Shown here piece by piece: positions 24,321-38,200 of a stretch of 64,000 nucleotides of DNA. Position numbers and translations under genes: made by a program. Numbering within the stretch: the first letter of the stretch is position 1; each line of letters begins with the position of its first letter. The notes under the pieces were generated by a model. That model was not told the DNA's origin. It made no database searches and was given only the letters and a program-made list of their open reading frames with translations. The stretch is from a virus. The stretch covers positions 1 to 64,000 of the IMG/VR virus record IMGVR_UViG_3300025767_000013. One strand, given 5' to 3'.

Positions 24321-25384
24321 TGAATAAGAAGGAAACAAATAGAGCATTACAACGAAGTATTGATAAGGAGTTCACTAAAGGTGTAAAACTTATCGATATT
24401 GATACCACCATAGCAGAGTATATGGTGGATACTATTATTCCAGATGTGGAAGAAAATGGTAATGCGGTTAAGGTTCCTCTTCTTTATGGAAATGCGGAAA
24501 GATGGAATAACGCAAGAAAGCAGGGGTATTTGAGAGACCAAAGGGGTAAGATTCAAATTCCTATGGTAATGTTTAAGAGAAACTCTATTGATAGGCAAGA
24601 TGGAATGGCTCAATTCAAAGATGTTAACACATTACCTGCTTACAAAAAATATTCTCAACAAAATAGATACGAAAGGTTTTCTTTGCAAACTGGGGCTAGT
24701 AAAGCATTCGAACAATATGAGGTATCGGTGCCGGATTATGTAACGGTAACTTATGAGGTAATGATTTGGACATCATTTACCGAACATATGAACAAAATTG
24801 TGGAGGCATTCCAATATGCAACTGATAGATATTGGGGAACCGAAAAAGGATACAAATTTAGAACTCGTATTGATTCATTTGATAATCAACAAGAAGTTGG
24901 AGAAGGTTCGGAGAGAATTATCAGAACATCATTCACAATGGTAACTAACGCATATTTGTTACCTGAAACTTACGATGATAAACCAACGGTTAAAAAATCA
25001 TTTACTCCGAAAAAAGTAGTATGGGGTGTTGAGACTGATTTAAGTGGACAGATGTTCACAAATCCTAACATCTATAACGAATACCAATCGGTAATTGATT
25101 TTGTGGCAATTAGAAGTTCTCAAAGAGCTGTATTTGTTGATGAAACTACAATGAAACTTACAAATGTTAGAAAACCAGCATTACCTAATGAACTAATAGG
25201 TTCTTTCGATGTGAGAAATTGGTTTAGAGTTTATATAAATTCTGAATTCAAACCATCATCAACCTACGATTATATTTTTAATGGAGCAACAAATGAAATC
25301 ACATTCATATTCAATGGAACCTTGGGATTTGCATTGGATGCAAATGATGAAGTTGATATTGTTGGAAAATTTGAACAATTATGA
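24320..25384 (+). CDS. 15: Tail sheath stabiliser / completion protein candidate (gp15-like)
   Basis: 354 residues. IAEYMVDTIIPDVEENGNAVKVPLLYGNAERWNNARKQGYLRDQRGKIQIPMVMFKR (about 32-88) follows the gp15 pattern of a beta-strand start, a P-x-x-YG block and an IQxPxxxFxR strand. YEVMIWTSFTEHMNKIVEAFQ (about 145-165) and a C-terminal beta-rich region (FRVYINSEFKPSSTYDYIFNGATNEITFIFNG) follow. gp15 caps the tail and joins it to the neck, consistent with its place after gp13 and gp14. It is longer than T4 gp15 because of the C-terminal part. Assignment is by pattern and context. Confidence 0.68.
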   Translation: MNKKETNRALQRSIDKEFTKGVKLIDIDTTIAEYMVDTIIPDVEENGNAVKVPLLYGNAERWNNARKQGYLRDQRGKIQIPMVMFKRNSIDRQDGMAQFKDVNTLPAYKKYSQQNRYERFSLQTGASKAFEQYEVSVPDYVTVTYEVMIWTSFTEHMNKIVEAFQYATDRYWGTEKGYKFRTRIDSFDNQQEVGEGSERIIRTSFTMVTNAYLLPETYDDKPTVKKSFTPKKVVWGVETDLSGQMFTNPNIYNEYQSVIDFVAIRSSQRAVFVDETTMKLTNVRKPALPNELIGSFDVRNWFRVYINSEFKPSSTYDYIFNGATNEITFIFNGTLGFALDANDEVDIVGKFEQL

Positions 25385-25758
25385 ATATAAAGACTCTTAA
25401 AAATATAATGAAGGAAGTGAATCAACCAAATGAGTTCATTATGGAACCAGTTGATTTAACGCATCCTTTGTATTGGATTTGGAGAACTACAACCCCATGT
25501 AGATTAAAGACATTGGATAGTAGATTATCTTCCAAAAGACATACTGATGCTAGATTTGATGTTTTTGTATGGGGTGGTTACATTGCACCAAGAGATTATA
25601 AATTCGAACAAATTGGACAGTATTTTCACATAAAATTTATTAGAGAAAATTTCCCATCAACTATTGAAAACTCAAATGACCCAAACTTTGGTCAACCTTG
25701 GAGTTTTGAAGCTGGTGATAATGTGAAAATTGAAGGTGATTTAGAAATACTAAACTAA
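25381..25758 (+). CDS. Tail/neck module protein, function unknown
   Basis: 125 residues, starting in an ATGA overlap with the gp15-like gene. It is mixed beta with several aromatic residues (LYWIWRTTTPCRLKTLDSRL, FDVFVWGGYIAPRDYKFEQIGQYFHIKF). No family is recognised. Coupling on both sides places it in the neck/tail-completion group or at the base of the following appendage. Confidence 0.6.
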   Translation: MNIKTLKNIMKEVNQPNEFIMEPVDLTHPLYWIWRTTTPCRLKTLDSRLSSKRHTDARFDVFVWGGYIAPRDYKFEQIGQYFHIKFIRENFPSTIENSNDPNFGQPWSFEAGDNVKIEGDLEILN

Positions 25759-26231
25759 TGGCAAGAATAAAACCAAATATTGATTTAGGTACTATTACTA
25801 AAAGACGAGATAGAGAATCTTTTAGAAATTTTGTATTGGAGGTAATTGATGATACTTTTATTTATGAGTTCACCCCAACCTCAATATCATTAGATGGTGA
25901 GTTGTTTACCATTCTATTGGGACCTGTTGATAATAGCACACCAGCCGATTCCGATTATGCGGACTTTGGTGATATAAAGGGGTATAGATTTATTTACGAA
26001 GATTTGCAAGTTTCTGCGATAGAAGATTTTGTTGATGTATATTTATATGGAGTTAAGCAAACATCTGATAGATACGAAGTTCAAGTATTTAAGGAATCAA
26101 TTAGAATTAATTCTAATTTTAGTGATGGTGATGAAATACGATTTGTATTTAATCAATCCATAACTAGAGTTCCTGGTGATGTTGTTAGAACTGATTTTGA
26201 GATAAAAGGTAAAATTGCAGAAATATTATAA
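25758..26231 (+). CDS. Appendage-adaptor candidate, function unknown
   Basis: 157 residues, beta-rich (FVLEVIDDTFIYEFTPTSISLDGELFTILLG; DFVDVYLYGVKQTSDRYEV; RINSNFSDGDEIRFVF). The start and stop overlap both neighbours by one base (TAATG). A pattern of paired strands with a G-x-x-Q-T turn is common in virion connector proteins. The similar ending of the gp15-like protein (beta strands then DEVDIVGKF) hints at shared domain history. Its direct coupling to the giant 4800-residue gene suggests that it helps attach that protein. Confidence 0.58.
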   Translation: MARIKPNIDLGTITKRRDRESFRNFVLEVIDDTFIYEFTPTSISLDGELFTILLGPVDNSTPADSDYADFGDIKGYRFIYEDLQVSAIEDFVDVYLYGVKQTSDRYEVQVFKESIRINSNFSDGDEIRFVFNQSITRVPGDVVRTDFEIKGKIAEIL

Positions 26232-29200
26232 TGGCTAGATTAATTCCACAAAAGCAGATTGAAGAAATTAATATTTTTAAGGATAGCATATCCGTTGCTA
26301 ATTCTGTCTTTATTTCTGGTTCTCTTTATGTATCTCAAAGTGTTAACATTGGTAATAGCTTATTGGATAAGCAAGAGATTACCGGTTCAGTTGAAATCAC
26401 TGGTTCATTAAGTGTTGATGGCAATCTTACCTTCAAAAACGCTAATAACCGATTAGATGCAACCGCATCCTTTTCTGATGTATCATTAGATACTCAGTTA
26501 TTTGCCGGTATTAGACCTGAGGATTTTGTAGCATCTGAAGCAACCATTTATGTATCCTCTACAAGAGGTAGTGATGATAATGATGGTCGTTCACCTGCAT
26601 TCCCATTAAGAACAATTAAGAAAGCAGCTCAGTTAGCAACACCTGGAGATGATGGTAGATATGGATTACCAACTGGTTCCTTATTTACTGGATATAGAAT
26701 TGATGTTGATACTGGTACTTACATCGAAGATAATCCAATCGAACTTCCAAGAAACACAACTGTTTGGGGAAGTGGATTGCGTGTAACTAAGATTGTTGCT
26801 AAAAACGAAAACGAGGATTTATTTTGGGTAAACTCTGGTTGTTATCTTGCGGAGATGACATTTGCTGGATTGAGAGTATATCCATCGGTTGATAATTCTC
26901 AGAAAGGATTCGCTATCGCATTTGCGCCAAACGCATTTATTACAACATCTCCCTACATTCAGAACTGTTCGATGATTTCGAATCAGGAAAACTCATTCTT
27001 AGAAGCATACGAAGAGATTCCTGCTGGTGGTGGTGGTTTGAATGTGGATGGTAATAAGATTCACCCTGATTCTCCATTGGCATCAATGGTATTAGATGCA
27101 TATACTCAGATTGCACCAAATGGTGTAGGTTGTCAAGTTGTTGGTAGAGGATTCATTCAGTTGGTATCTTTCTTCACCAACTTCTCCGCATACTCAGTAA
27201 AAGTATTGGATGGTGGACAGGCTGTATTACTTAACTCCAACACCTCATTTGGTGATTATGGTATGTATGCTAGTGGTTCTCGTTTCATTACTGGTAGTGG
27301 TGGTAACACCGATGCATTCTTAAATGTACAGGATAACTATTCAATTATTGTTAATACAATTGAAAAAGGATTATCAGCAATTCCAGCATTAGTTCCAAAC
27401 GCAGCTAATGGTATTAGAGTAACTGACCCAAATATAATTGAACAATATTTCGTATCCGAAGATTCATCTGCAGATGTGGCTGAAGCGGTTAAATCCGATT
27501 TCAGATTAGTAAGTTCAATTGTTGAAAATGGAAATTCTAATGTTCCAACTCTTATTGCTAAGAGTAGTACATCTGGATACTCACCTACATCAGTTTACAA
27601 TATCTCAGGCCAAACCCAATACACTTCATCGGTTAGTGCATCTGCGGAAGATGTGGCATTGGTTGATACAAACTTTGATATCTTATTGGATATTATTGAA
27701 AGAGGAAACGCAGCAACCGCATCTTATGTTGAGATTTCAAATGTATCTCATTCGATTCAAATAAGTGATATTGAACAATATAAAGGATTGGGTTCATCTG
27801 CTACTACAATAGAGAAAGTTAGTAGTGGATTTAATACAATTATGGAAATTATATCAACTGGTATTACAACGGTTGATATTGTGAGTAATACATCGGCTAG
27901 TTATAAAGTAACCGATACAACAATTTACGAAACTGATATCAGTTCATCGCAATCTACAATTGATTATGTGAGTTCATCTCTTTCAATTGTTTATGATATT
28001 TTAGCAAATGGTACCGCATCGGCACCTACAATAATTCTAAGTAGTTCTATTGAGAATCCAACAATTGAGATTCAGAATGCATACGAATTATTGATAAACA
28101 ATATTCCATTTATTCAAGAGGAAACCATAGTTTACCTATCTTCTTCTTGGAGTGAACATCCATACAATCAAGAGACTTGTAAGAGAGATATTGGATACAT
28201 TATAAGTGGTGCGGCACATGACCTTCTTTATGGTGGTAATGAGGAATCGGTAAGAAGTGGTTTATTCTACTACCTATACCCATCCAACGCAACTACATCA
28301 GAATTAGACCCAACTTTAACAGGTATCAAATACGCAAGTGGGTTAGCTCAGAATATATTAGCTGGTAAAATTTTCTCCGATACAACGGTTGAAAATGAAA
28401 ATGGATATGATGTTATCTTCCAAAACAAAGATTTTGTAATTGAAGAAACCATATTATATATTTCATCTTCTTGGAGTGGATTTGATTATAATGAAGCTAA
28501 GTGTAGACGAGATACTGGTTATATCTTAGACGCTGTTGCAACGGATTTAAGATATGATGGTAATGAGAGAAGTGTAACCGCTGGTGAGTTCTATTACAAA
28601 TATCCATCCCAAGCAACATCTACTCAGTTAAATCAAACAATTGATGCGATTAACTACGCTAAGAGATTAACTGAAAAATTATTAAATAACGATACTTTTG
28701 GACAACCATCCGCATCGGTAATTGGGGCTGTTGATTTGATGAGAGAAAACCGCTCATTGATTCAAGACGAAACTATTACATTTATCAACACACAATATCC
28801 AAACTTTGATTATAATCAAACCAAATGTAGAAGAGATGTTGGATATATCATTGATAACATTGCAACCGATTTATTATATGGTGGTAATGAAAGAACTGAA
28901 ATAGCTGGTTTATATTATTTCTTATATCCATCTATCGCTAACACTACTCAATTAACCGAAACTTTATTAGCTATTGAGTATGTTAATGGTTTAGTTGATG
29001 AGGTAATCCAATCCAATGTATTACCTACACCACAAGTTGTATTGAATGTTGATGGTAACATTAAAGTAACCACATATAATTCAGTAACATCATCAATTTC
29101 GGCTACCGATACTGAGGTTACTTTAGTATCTCAATCATTCAATATTGTTGAAGATATAATTCGTTATGGAACCGATTATATCACATCAACTATTGCTGGT

Positions 29201-32200
29201 AATTCTAATGATTATATTTGGACAACATCTACTCCACTTAATGTTAGTGGTAGAACTCAAATTACATCATCTGAAGTTGATTCTGAAAACTTACAAATAA
29301 TTCAAAATAACTTTGGGGTTGTAACTGATATTATTGCTGGTGGGGTTGGTGCTACACCTACATTGGTTGAGAATGTTTCTTCTTCAATAAAAGTAACATC
29401 AACAACTCAATTCACAAATGGAAGTTCGGTAGCAACATCTGCTGAAGCAGCGTTGGTTAGTGCATCAATTGCAATCGTAACTGATATTGTTCAAAACGGA
29501 ACGGCATCATTACCTGATTTGGTTCAAAATACATCGGCATCAATCAAAGTAAGTGGTGAAACACAAACCACTTCAGCAATATCCGCATCTATAACTGAAG
29601 CAAACAAAGTAAGTTCTTCGTTTGAAATCGTAACCGATATTGTTGAAAATGGAGTTAGTGTAATTCCTACTATTGTATCAAACACAAATGAGAATATTAA
29701 ATTCTTTAACGATAGTGTTCAATACATTTCATCATCTTATAGTGGTTCATCGGAAGATGTAGCATTCATTTCATCTTCTATTTCTATTGTAACCGATATC
29801 ATCACAAATGGTACTGGTTCTTTACCAACCATTGTTGATTACACCCAATCATTGGATTCCGAAAATGCTATCGCAGCATACGAAATCCTTAAAAACAATA
29901 TTTCATTCATTCAGGATGAAACAATAGCTTACCTTTCATCGTCTTGGTCAACCGCATCTTATGATGAGAGTAAGTGTAGAAGAGATGTAGGGTTGATTAT
30001 TAGTGGAGCAGCGGAAGATTTATTATGGGGAGCTAATTCAGCATCCGTAATGAATGGATACTATTATTATCTATTCCCATCACAAGCACAAGGTGCACAA
30101 TTGAATCAAACATTAGATGGTATATTCTACGCATCGAAGTTGGCTCAGAAGTTGGTTCAGAACATTGAGTTCGCAACCGCATCAGAAGAAAGAAGAGCAA
30201 CTTGGGATTTGATTACAAACAACACCGAATTTATTAAAGAAGAAACTATCGCTTACTTATCTTCATCTTGGTCAAACTTTGACTACAATGAGGTAACTTG
30301 TAAGAGAGATGTAGGATACATTTTAGATGCAGTTAAAACTGATGTTTATTATGGTGGTAATGAAAGAACCGCTAAAGCTGGTGAGTTCTATTACTTATAT
30401 CCTTCACAAGCAACTATCGGAAACGATGGTGATACTGGTGGACAATTAAACCAAACATTGGATGGTATCCGATATGCTGGTAGAATTGCAAAAAACATTG
30501 TTCAGAGTATTGAACTTTCTTCACCATCTCAAGCAGTATTAGATGCTAAGGAATTATTGTTTGAAAACAAAACATTTATCCAAAATGAGGTAATTGCATT
30601 TATCTCATCTTCTTGGAGTGAGTTCTCATATAACCAAACAACTTGTAAGAGAGATGTTGGTTACATCTTAGATGCCGCAATTACCGATATGGTATATGGT
30701 GGTAACGAAAGAGGTAGAATCGCAGCAGAATACTATTATCGTTATCCTTCATCGGCAATTGTAGGTGGTGTTCCATCTTCAACACAACAAAAAGACCCAA
30801 CTGTTGATGGTATCAATTACACAAACGCATTGGCTCAAAAAATTGTATTGGGTAGTGTATTTGTAGATGCGGATTCAACAAAACTTTCAATTAGAAATTC
30901 AATTGTTGAAAACAAAGCATATGTTCAACAAAATGTAATTGATTATATTAACGATACATACCCAACACTAAACTACAACGATAGTAAGTGTTACAGAGAT
31001 ATCGGATTTATCATCGATGCAGTTGTAACCGATTTGGTATATGGTGGAAATCAAAGAAGTATCAAAGCTGGTACATTCTACTACCTATTCCCATCTGAGG
31101 CAACATATTCACAATTAACCGAAACTATCAATGGTATCAACTTTGGTAGAGATTTGGTTAAGTTGGTTGTTAAGGGAGCTAAATCAATTGAAGATTCATT
31201 TGATGTAGTTGTTAAAATTATTGAGAGTGGTAGTTCAGTTGTAACCGAACAAACTATTGGAACTGATTCAAACGGAGCACCAATCTCGACTGTTGGTATT
31301 CCTAAAAATTCATATGGTGATAATTTAGTAACAACTGTTGTTGGAACTACTATCCCTGCTGAAATTGAATTGGTTAAAAATACTGAAGCCGGAATTAAGT
31401 TAGGAAACGATGTTCAAATTACATCATCTTTATCAGCTGGAACCGATGAGATAAATAAAGTATCATCTTCTTTCAGTATTGTAACTGATATCGTAAAATA
31501 TGGAATCACTCCAACATTAGAAGTTAGTGGTTCATCTGAATTTGTAACTTACTATGAGGTTGTAACATTAGAAGAGGGTAATTACTTATTTAATAAAAAC
31601 CAATTATCTAAATTTGATAATGCATTTACTGAATCATTTGATGATGGTATAGTTGACCCAGAAATTACATTAAAGCGAGGTGAACTATATACATTCTCTG
31701 TAAATTCACTTAACATTGTAAACGCTGATATAAGTGTATTAAAGCCATTCTATATAAAAACAAAAAGAACAGCTGGTACTAACGATTTATATAACGATGG
31801 TATAACTGGAAACGGAACTTCATTTGGTACTGTTACCTTTATTGTTCCTTTTGATGCACCTGATACATTATATTATGTAAATAGTAATAATGTTTCCGCT
31901 AGTGGTATCATCAATATTGTAGATGAATTACCATTATCCGATACTCAACGATATGTAACTATCCCATCTTTGGGTGAGGTTGAAGTTGTTACTAATAATG
32001 TTGATAATATTAAGATAAACAACATCGACCAATACACATCGGAATATACAGCATCCGCTGTACAATCGGTGGCTATTAGTTCTTCATTCGCAACAACTGT
32101 TGATATATTATTTAATGGTGTAGATAACTTACCAACTCAAATCAAAAATGTTGAAGGGTTGGTTAAGAAAAATAATATAGCACAATATACATCTTCAGTT

Positions 32201-35200
32201 GATACAACCGAAGGTTTGAGAAACACAATCAGTTCTTCATTTGATATCGTATTGGATATTGTTGAAAATGGTACTGGTTCAATTCCAACTATTGTTGATA
32301 ACACAACCGATTTAATTAAGGTAACATCTGAAGCTCAATATGTAAGTTCAACTTCTGCTGGTAGTGATGAAATTCAATCTGTAAGTTCATCATTCGCTAT
32401 CGTATTGGACATCCTTAAAAATGGTGTAGGTAGTTTACCAACTGAAATTGAAAATGTAAGTGGTAGTATTAAGAAAACTACATTCGAACAATACATTTCA
32501 GCATCATCGGCAACTCAAACTGAGATTGCTAAGGTTAGTTCTTCGGTAGCCATTGTAACGGACATTATTTCTAATGGAGTTGATTCTCTACCTATCGTAG
32601 TAGATAATACATCAGAACTCATTAAAGTAACTACAACCGAACAATACACTGGTTCTTTGAGTGGTTCATTGGAAGATGTGGCAGCTATTTCATCATCTAT
32701 CTCAATTGTAACTGATGTTATCGCAAACGGATTATTTGGATTACCTACTGTAACGGCTTATACCGCATCAGTTTCTACTCCATCTACTTTGGCAGCGTAT
32801 GAAATCATAAAAGAAAATATCGATTTCATTCAAAACGAAACTATCGCTTACTTGTCATCTTCTTGGTCTACTGCTTCATACGATGAAGCTAAGTGTAGAA
32901 GAGATGTTGGTTTAATTATTAGTGGAGCAGCTGAGGATTTATTGTTCAACTCAATATCCGCATCGGTTGTAAATGGATACTATTACTATTTGTTCCCATC
33001 ACAAGCGCAGGGTGCACAATTGAACCAAACTTTGGATGGTGTATTCTACGCAAGTAAATTAGCACAACAATTGGTTCAGAACAACATCTTTGTAACCGCA
33101 TCATCGGAAAGATTGTTGACAGCTGAATTGATTACAAATAATACTGAATTCATCCAAGAAGAAACAATCGCTTACCTATCTTCATCTTGGTCATCATTTG
33201 ATTATAACGAAACAACTTGTAAGAGAGATGTGGGTTATATCTTAGATGCGGTTAAGACTGATATCGTATATGGTGGTAATGAGAGAAGTGTTAAAGCTGG
33301 TGAATTCTATTACTTATACCCATCCGCAGCAACTGGTTCACAATTGAACCAAACATTAGATGGTATCAACTATGCTGGTAAATTAGCACAAAGAGTAATT
33401 CAGAATATTGAGTTTGTAACCGCATCTGAATTTGTAAGTGCATCTTATGACTTAATCGTAAACAACATCGATTTCGTTAAAGAAGAAACTATCGCTTACT
33501 TATCATCTTCTTGGAGTGGTTTCTCATACAATGAAACAACTTGTAAGAGAGATGTTGGATATATCTTAGATGCTGTTGCAACTGACCTTTATTATGGTGG
33601 AAATGAGAGAAGTATCACCGCTGGTGAATTCTACTACCTATATCCTTCAAACGCAACTGGTTCTGAGTTAATCCAAACTTTAGATGGTATCAACTACGCA
33701 AGAAGATTGGCAAACGAAATCATTCAAAACAATCAGTTCGCATTAGCACCATTCAGTAGAACAAACGCTGTTGATGTATTGATTGAAAACAAACTATTCA
33801 TTCAAGAGGAAGTAATTTCTTATGTATCTTCTTCTTGGAGTGGTGTGTTCTACAATGAGGATAAGTGTAAGAGAGATGTTGGATATATTTTAGATGCTGT
33901 TGCAACCGATACTTTGTATGGTGGTAACGAAAGAAGTTCTAAAGCTGGTGAGTTCTACTACCTATATCCATCAAGAGCAACCAATGCTGGTGTTCCATCT
34001 GAGCAAAATCAATTAGATTCAACTTTAGATGGTATCACATACGCTAAGTTGGTTTCTGATAAATTATTACAAAACGAAATCTTTGTAACCGCATCAACTC
34101 AGGTTGTTGAGGTGGTTAAATTGATTACTGAAAACAAACCATTTATTCAAGCGGAAGTTATTTCTTATATTTCTTCTTCTTGGAGTAATTTTGAATATAA
34201 CGAAGCAAGTTGTTCGCGTGATGTGGGTTACATCTTAGATGCAGTAGCAACTGACTTCTACTATGGTGGAAATGAAAGAAGTATCACCGCTGGTGAGTTC
34301 TATTACTTATTCCCATCAGCAGCTACGGTAAGTGGTAGTGAATCACCAAGCGTAAGTGCACAATTGTACCCAACGGTAGATGGTGTAACCTACGCACAAA
34401 GATTGACAAACAAATTGGTTAACAACATTAATTTGGTAACCGCATCTTTGGAAAGACAAACTACATACAACTTATTGTTGGATAACAAAGAATTACTACA
34501 AAACGAAGTAATCTCATTTATGAGTTCTTCTTGGAGTGGATTTGAGTATATCGAAGCTAAGTGTAGAAGAGATGTTGGATACATCGTAGATGCTGTGGCA
34601 ACGGATGTTCTTTATGGTGGTAATGAAAGAAGTATCACCGCTGGTGAGTTCTACTATCTATACCCTTCAGAAGCAACCACTGTTCAATCTGACCAAACTA
34701 TCACTGGTATCAACCACGCTGCTGGATTGGCTGATAAGATTGTTCAAAACACATTGTTGGTAAATCCTAATAGTGATTTACTTGCGAAGTATAACTTGAT
34801 TTTGGACAACAAAGAATTAGTTCAGGACAATGTTATCAGATTTGTGGATATGAAATATCCTTACTTCACTTACAATAGAGTTAAGTGTAGAAGAGATGTT
34901 GGATTTATCATTGATGCAGTAGCAACTGATTTACTATGGGGTGGTAACGAAAGAAGTATCATCGCCGGTGATTACTATTATAGATACCCATCTGAAGCAA
35001 CAACCATCCAATTGGGTGAAACAACTGAAGCTATCAGATACGCTAAGGGTATTGTTAAACAAATCTTATTAAACACCTTATTGGAAGTTCCATCGGTTAA
35101 ATCAAATACTGAAAACAATATTAGATTTACCGATACAACTCAATATACCGGTTCACTTGCAATTAGTGGAAGTAACCTAACTGATATCAGTTCATCATTT

Positions 35201-38200
35201 GAATTAGTTACGGGGATAATCACATCTGGTATTTCTTCATACACACCATCAACCGCAACATACAATCCTGCAAATGGTGATTTCACAATGACAATTGTAA
35301 GACATGGATTGGATGTTGGCGATAGTATCTATCTAAAACCTGAATCATTCACATTTACTTGTGAAATGGATGGTAATAGAACTGAACACAAATTACCAGC
35401 AGCTGGACAACCTGCATACGATAGTAGATTAACCATTAAATCAGTAACATCAAACACTGTAACTGTGAATGTTGGTAAATCGGGTCCAAATGTAGAGTTC
35501 AATCCAACAAACGCATCATATGACCCATCTACTGGTGATTTTGTAGTAACTGTAGCAAGTCATAGTTTAAGTGTTGGTGAAGGTGTAGTAATGGCAGCTG
35601 AATCATTCGCATTTACTTGTGATATGGATAATGACCAATCGGTTAAATCTTATCCAAGAGTAGGAATCGACCCATTTGCGGTTCGTTCAATTCCACTTAC
35701 TTCGGTAACTGATACTACAATGACATTTAATGTTGGAGCATCTGGTCCAAACAAATACTTCACACCTGTATCTGCTTCTTACAACGCATTGACTGGTGAT
35801 ATGATTCTGACTGTTAGTGAATCGTTTGGATTAGGAGTTGGTAGAAGTGTGGTATTAGAAAATGAATCATTCGCATTCACTTGTGATATGGATGGTAACA
35901 CAACAACCCATTCTTACCCAAGAAGTGGTTCAGACCCATATGCTGAAAAATCAATTCTAATTACTTCAGTTGGTACAACATCACATACACCAACCGATGC
36001 ACCTTACAACCCAACAACTGGTGTGGTAACATTAACAATCGCAAATCACGGATTCTCAAATGGTGATTATGTGAAAGTTGATGATGGTGCATTAACTTAT
36101 ACTTGTGTATCTGATAACAACCAAACCGAACATTCATACCCAAGAGCTGGATACGATTATCCATCTGGTAGATGGTTGGAAATTTCTAATGTAACTACAA
36201 ATACATTCGATATCAATGTAGGTTCATCATCTTACTTAGGTGAACATACTTTTGTAACCGCATCTCTAAATGGTATTAAGAGACAGGATGGTACATTTAC
36301 AATTAATGTGGGAGATGCTGGAAGTGCTTCTGGTTCAATCCATACATTCGTATCTGCATCGGCAAATGCGGTTAAGCACGAACCTCAATCGGTTCACACT
36401 TTTGTATCTGCATCAAATGGGGCATTGAAACACTTACCACAATCTACTCACACATTTGTGAGAACTCAGAGAGATTCGGTAACTACATTGCCAATCGAAG
36501 TTAAGAACATCGAAAACTTAATAAAAGTAACTGATGCAACTCAAACTACTTCTTCTTTAAGTGGTAGTGGAGTAGAGGTTGGTATTGTTTCAGCTAGTAT
36601 TGATATGATTAACGATATTATCAGATTAGGTTCTGATAACATTCCATTCGCTATCGCTAAAAACTTCCAAACTTCTGAGTTAGATACTCCTCAAAACTTA
36701 ACAACTGGTAGATATGTAACCGCAAGTGGTGATTACGAAGTTGGAAATGAGTTAGCAATTGTAACCTCATCATTCGCACAAATCAATGATGTTATTGAGA
36801 ATGGATTAACTTCATTACCAACATTGGTATTGAATACAAACAACAACATTAAAGTAACTAATGTAACTCAATACACCTCATCACTAAGTGGTTCTTCAAC
36901 CGAAACTTCAAAGGTAAGTGCTAGTGTTGATATTATTGAAACAATTGTTCAAAATGGAGTAGGTTCAATTCCAACAATCGTTCAAAACAACACAAATACT
37001 TCAAACTTAATCAAAGTTGGTAATGTAGAACAATACATCTCAGCTAGTGGAGCAGATAAGATTCAATCTAAGATTGTATCATCTTCATTCGGAATTGTGA
37101 TTGATATATTGGTAAATGGAACTGGTTCCCTACCGACTATTGTTGAATACACAAATCAGGTGGATGCACCTAAGACTGTATTGGCTTACAACTTATTAAA
37201 AGAAAATATCGAATTCATTCAGAACGAAACTATATTGTTTATGAGTTCTTCTTGGAGTGGATTTGAATACAACGAAGCAAGTTGTTCGCGTGATGTAGGT
37301 TTAATTGTAAGTGGAGTAGCTGAGGATTTAATCTATAACGCTAATTCAGCATCTGTTGTAAACGGATACTATTATTACCTATTCCCATCTCAGGCAACTG
37401 GTTCACAATTAGACCAGACTGTAACTGCTATCAGATACGCAAGTAACTTAGCACAAAATATTGTTAGAAATAGAACATATGTAACCGCATCGATTGAAGT
37501 ATCTGCTTCATACGATTTGTTGATTCAAAACAAAGAATTCATTGTATCTGAATCAATCTCATTTGTATCTTCTTCTTGGAGTGATTTCTACTACAACCAA
37601 AATACTTGTGGTAGAGATGTTAGATATATCGTAGATGCAGTAGCAACCGACCTTATTTATGGTGGAAACGAAAGAAGTGTAACCGCTGGTAAGTATTACT
37701 ACGATTACCCATCATCAGCAATCGTAGGTGGCGTTCCATCTTCAACTCAACAAAAAGACCCAACTGTAACCGCAATCAACTATGTTAAAGGATTGGTTAC
37801 TGAAATTGTGGGTGGAGCTGTATTCCAAACCGCTTCAAACGAAGTTGAATACACATACGATACAATCAGAACAAATAGAGGATTTATCCAAAATGAAGTA
37901 ATTGCATTCGTAAACGCTAAGTATCCAAACTTATTCTACAACGAAGCTAGTTGTAGTAGAGATACTGGATTCATCGTTGACGCTGTTGCAACTGATTTAA
38001 GATGGGGTGGTAACCAAAGAAGTAGAGAAGCGGGTAGATTCTACTATCTATTCCCTTCTAAAGCAACTAATGTTCAATTGGGTGAAACTACCGATGCAGT
38101 AACTTACGCATCTGATTTGGTAACTGAAATTGTATTGAAGAATACTTTATCAATTCCATCTGCTAGTTTGAATACTGATAATAACATCAAAGTTACATCA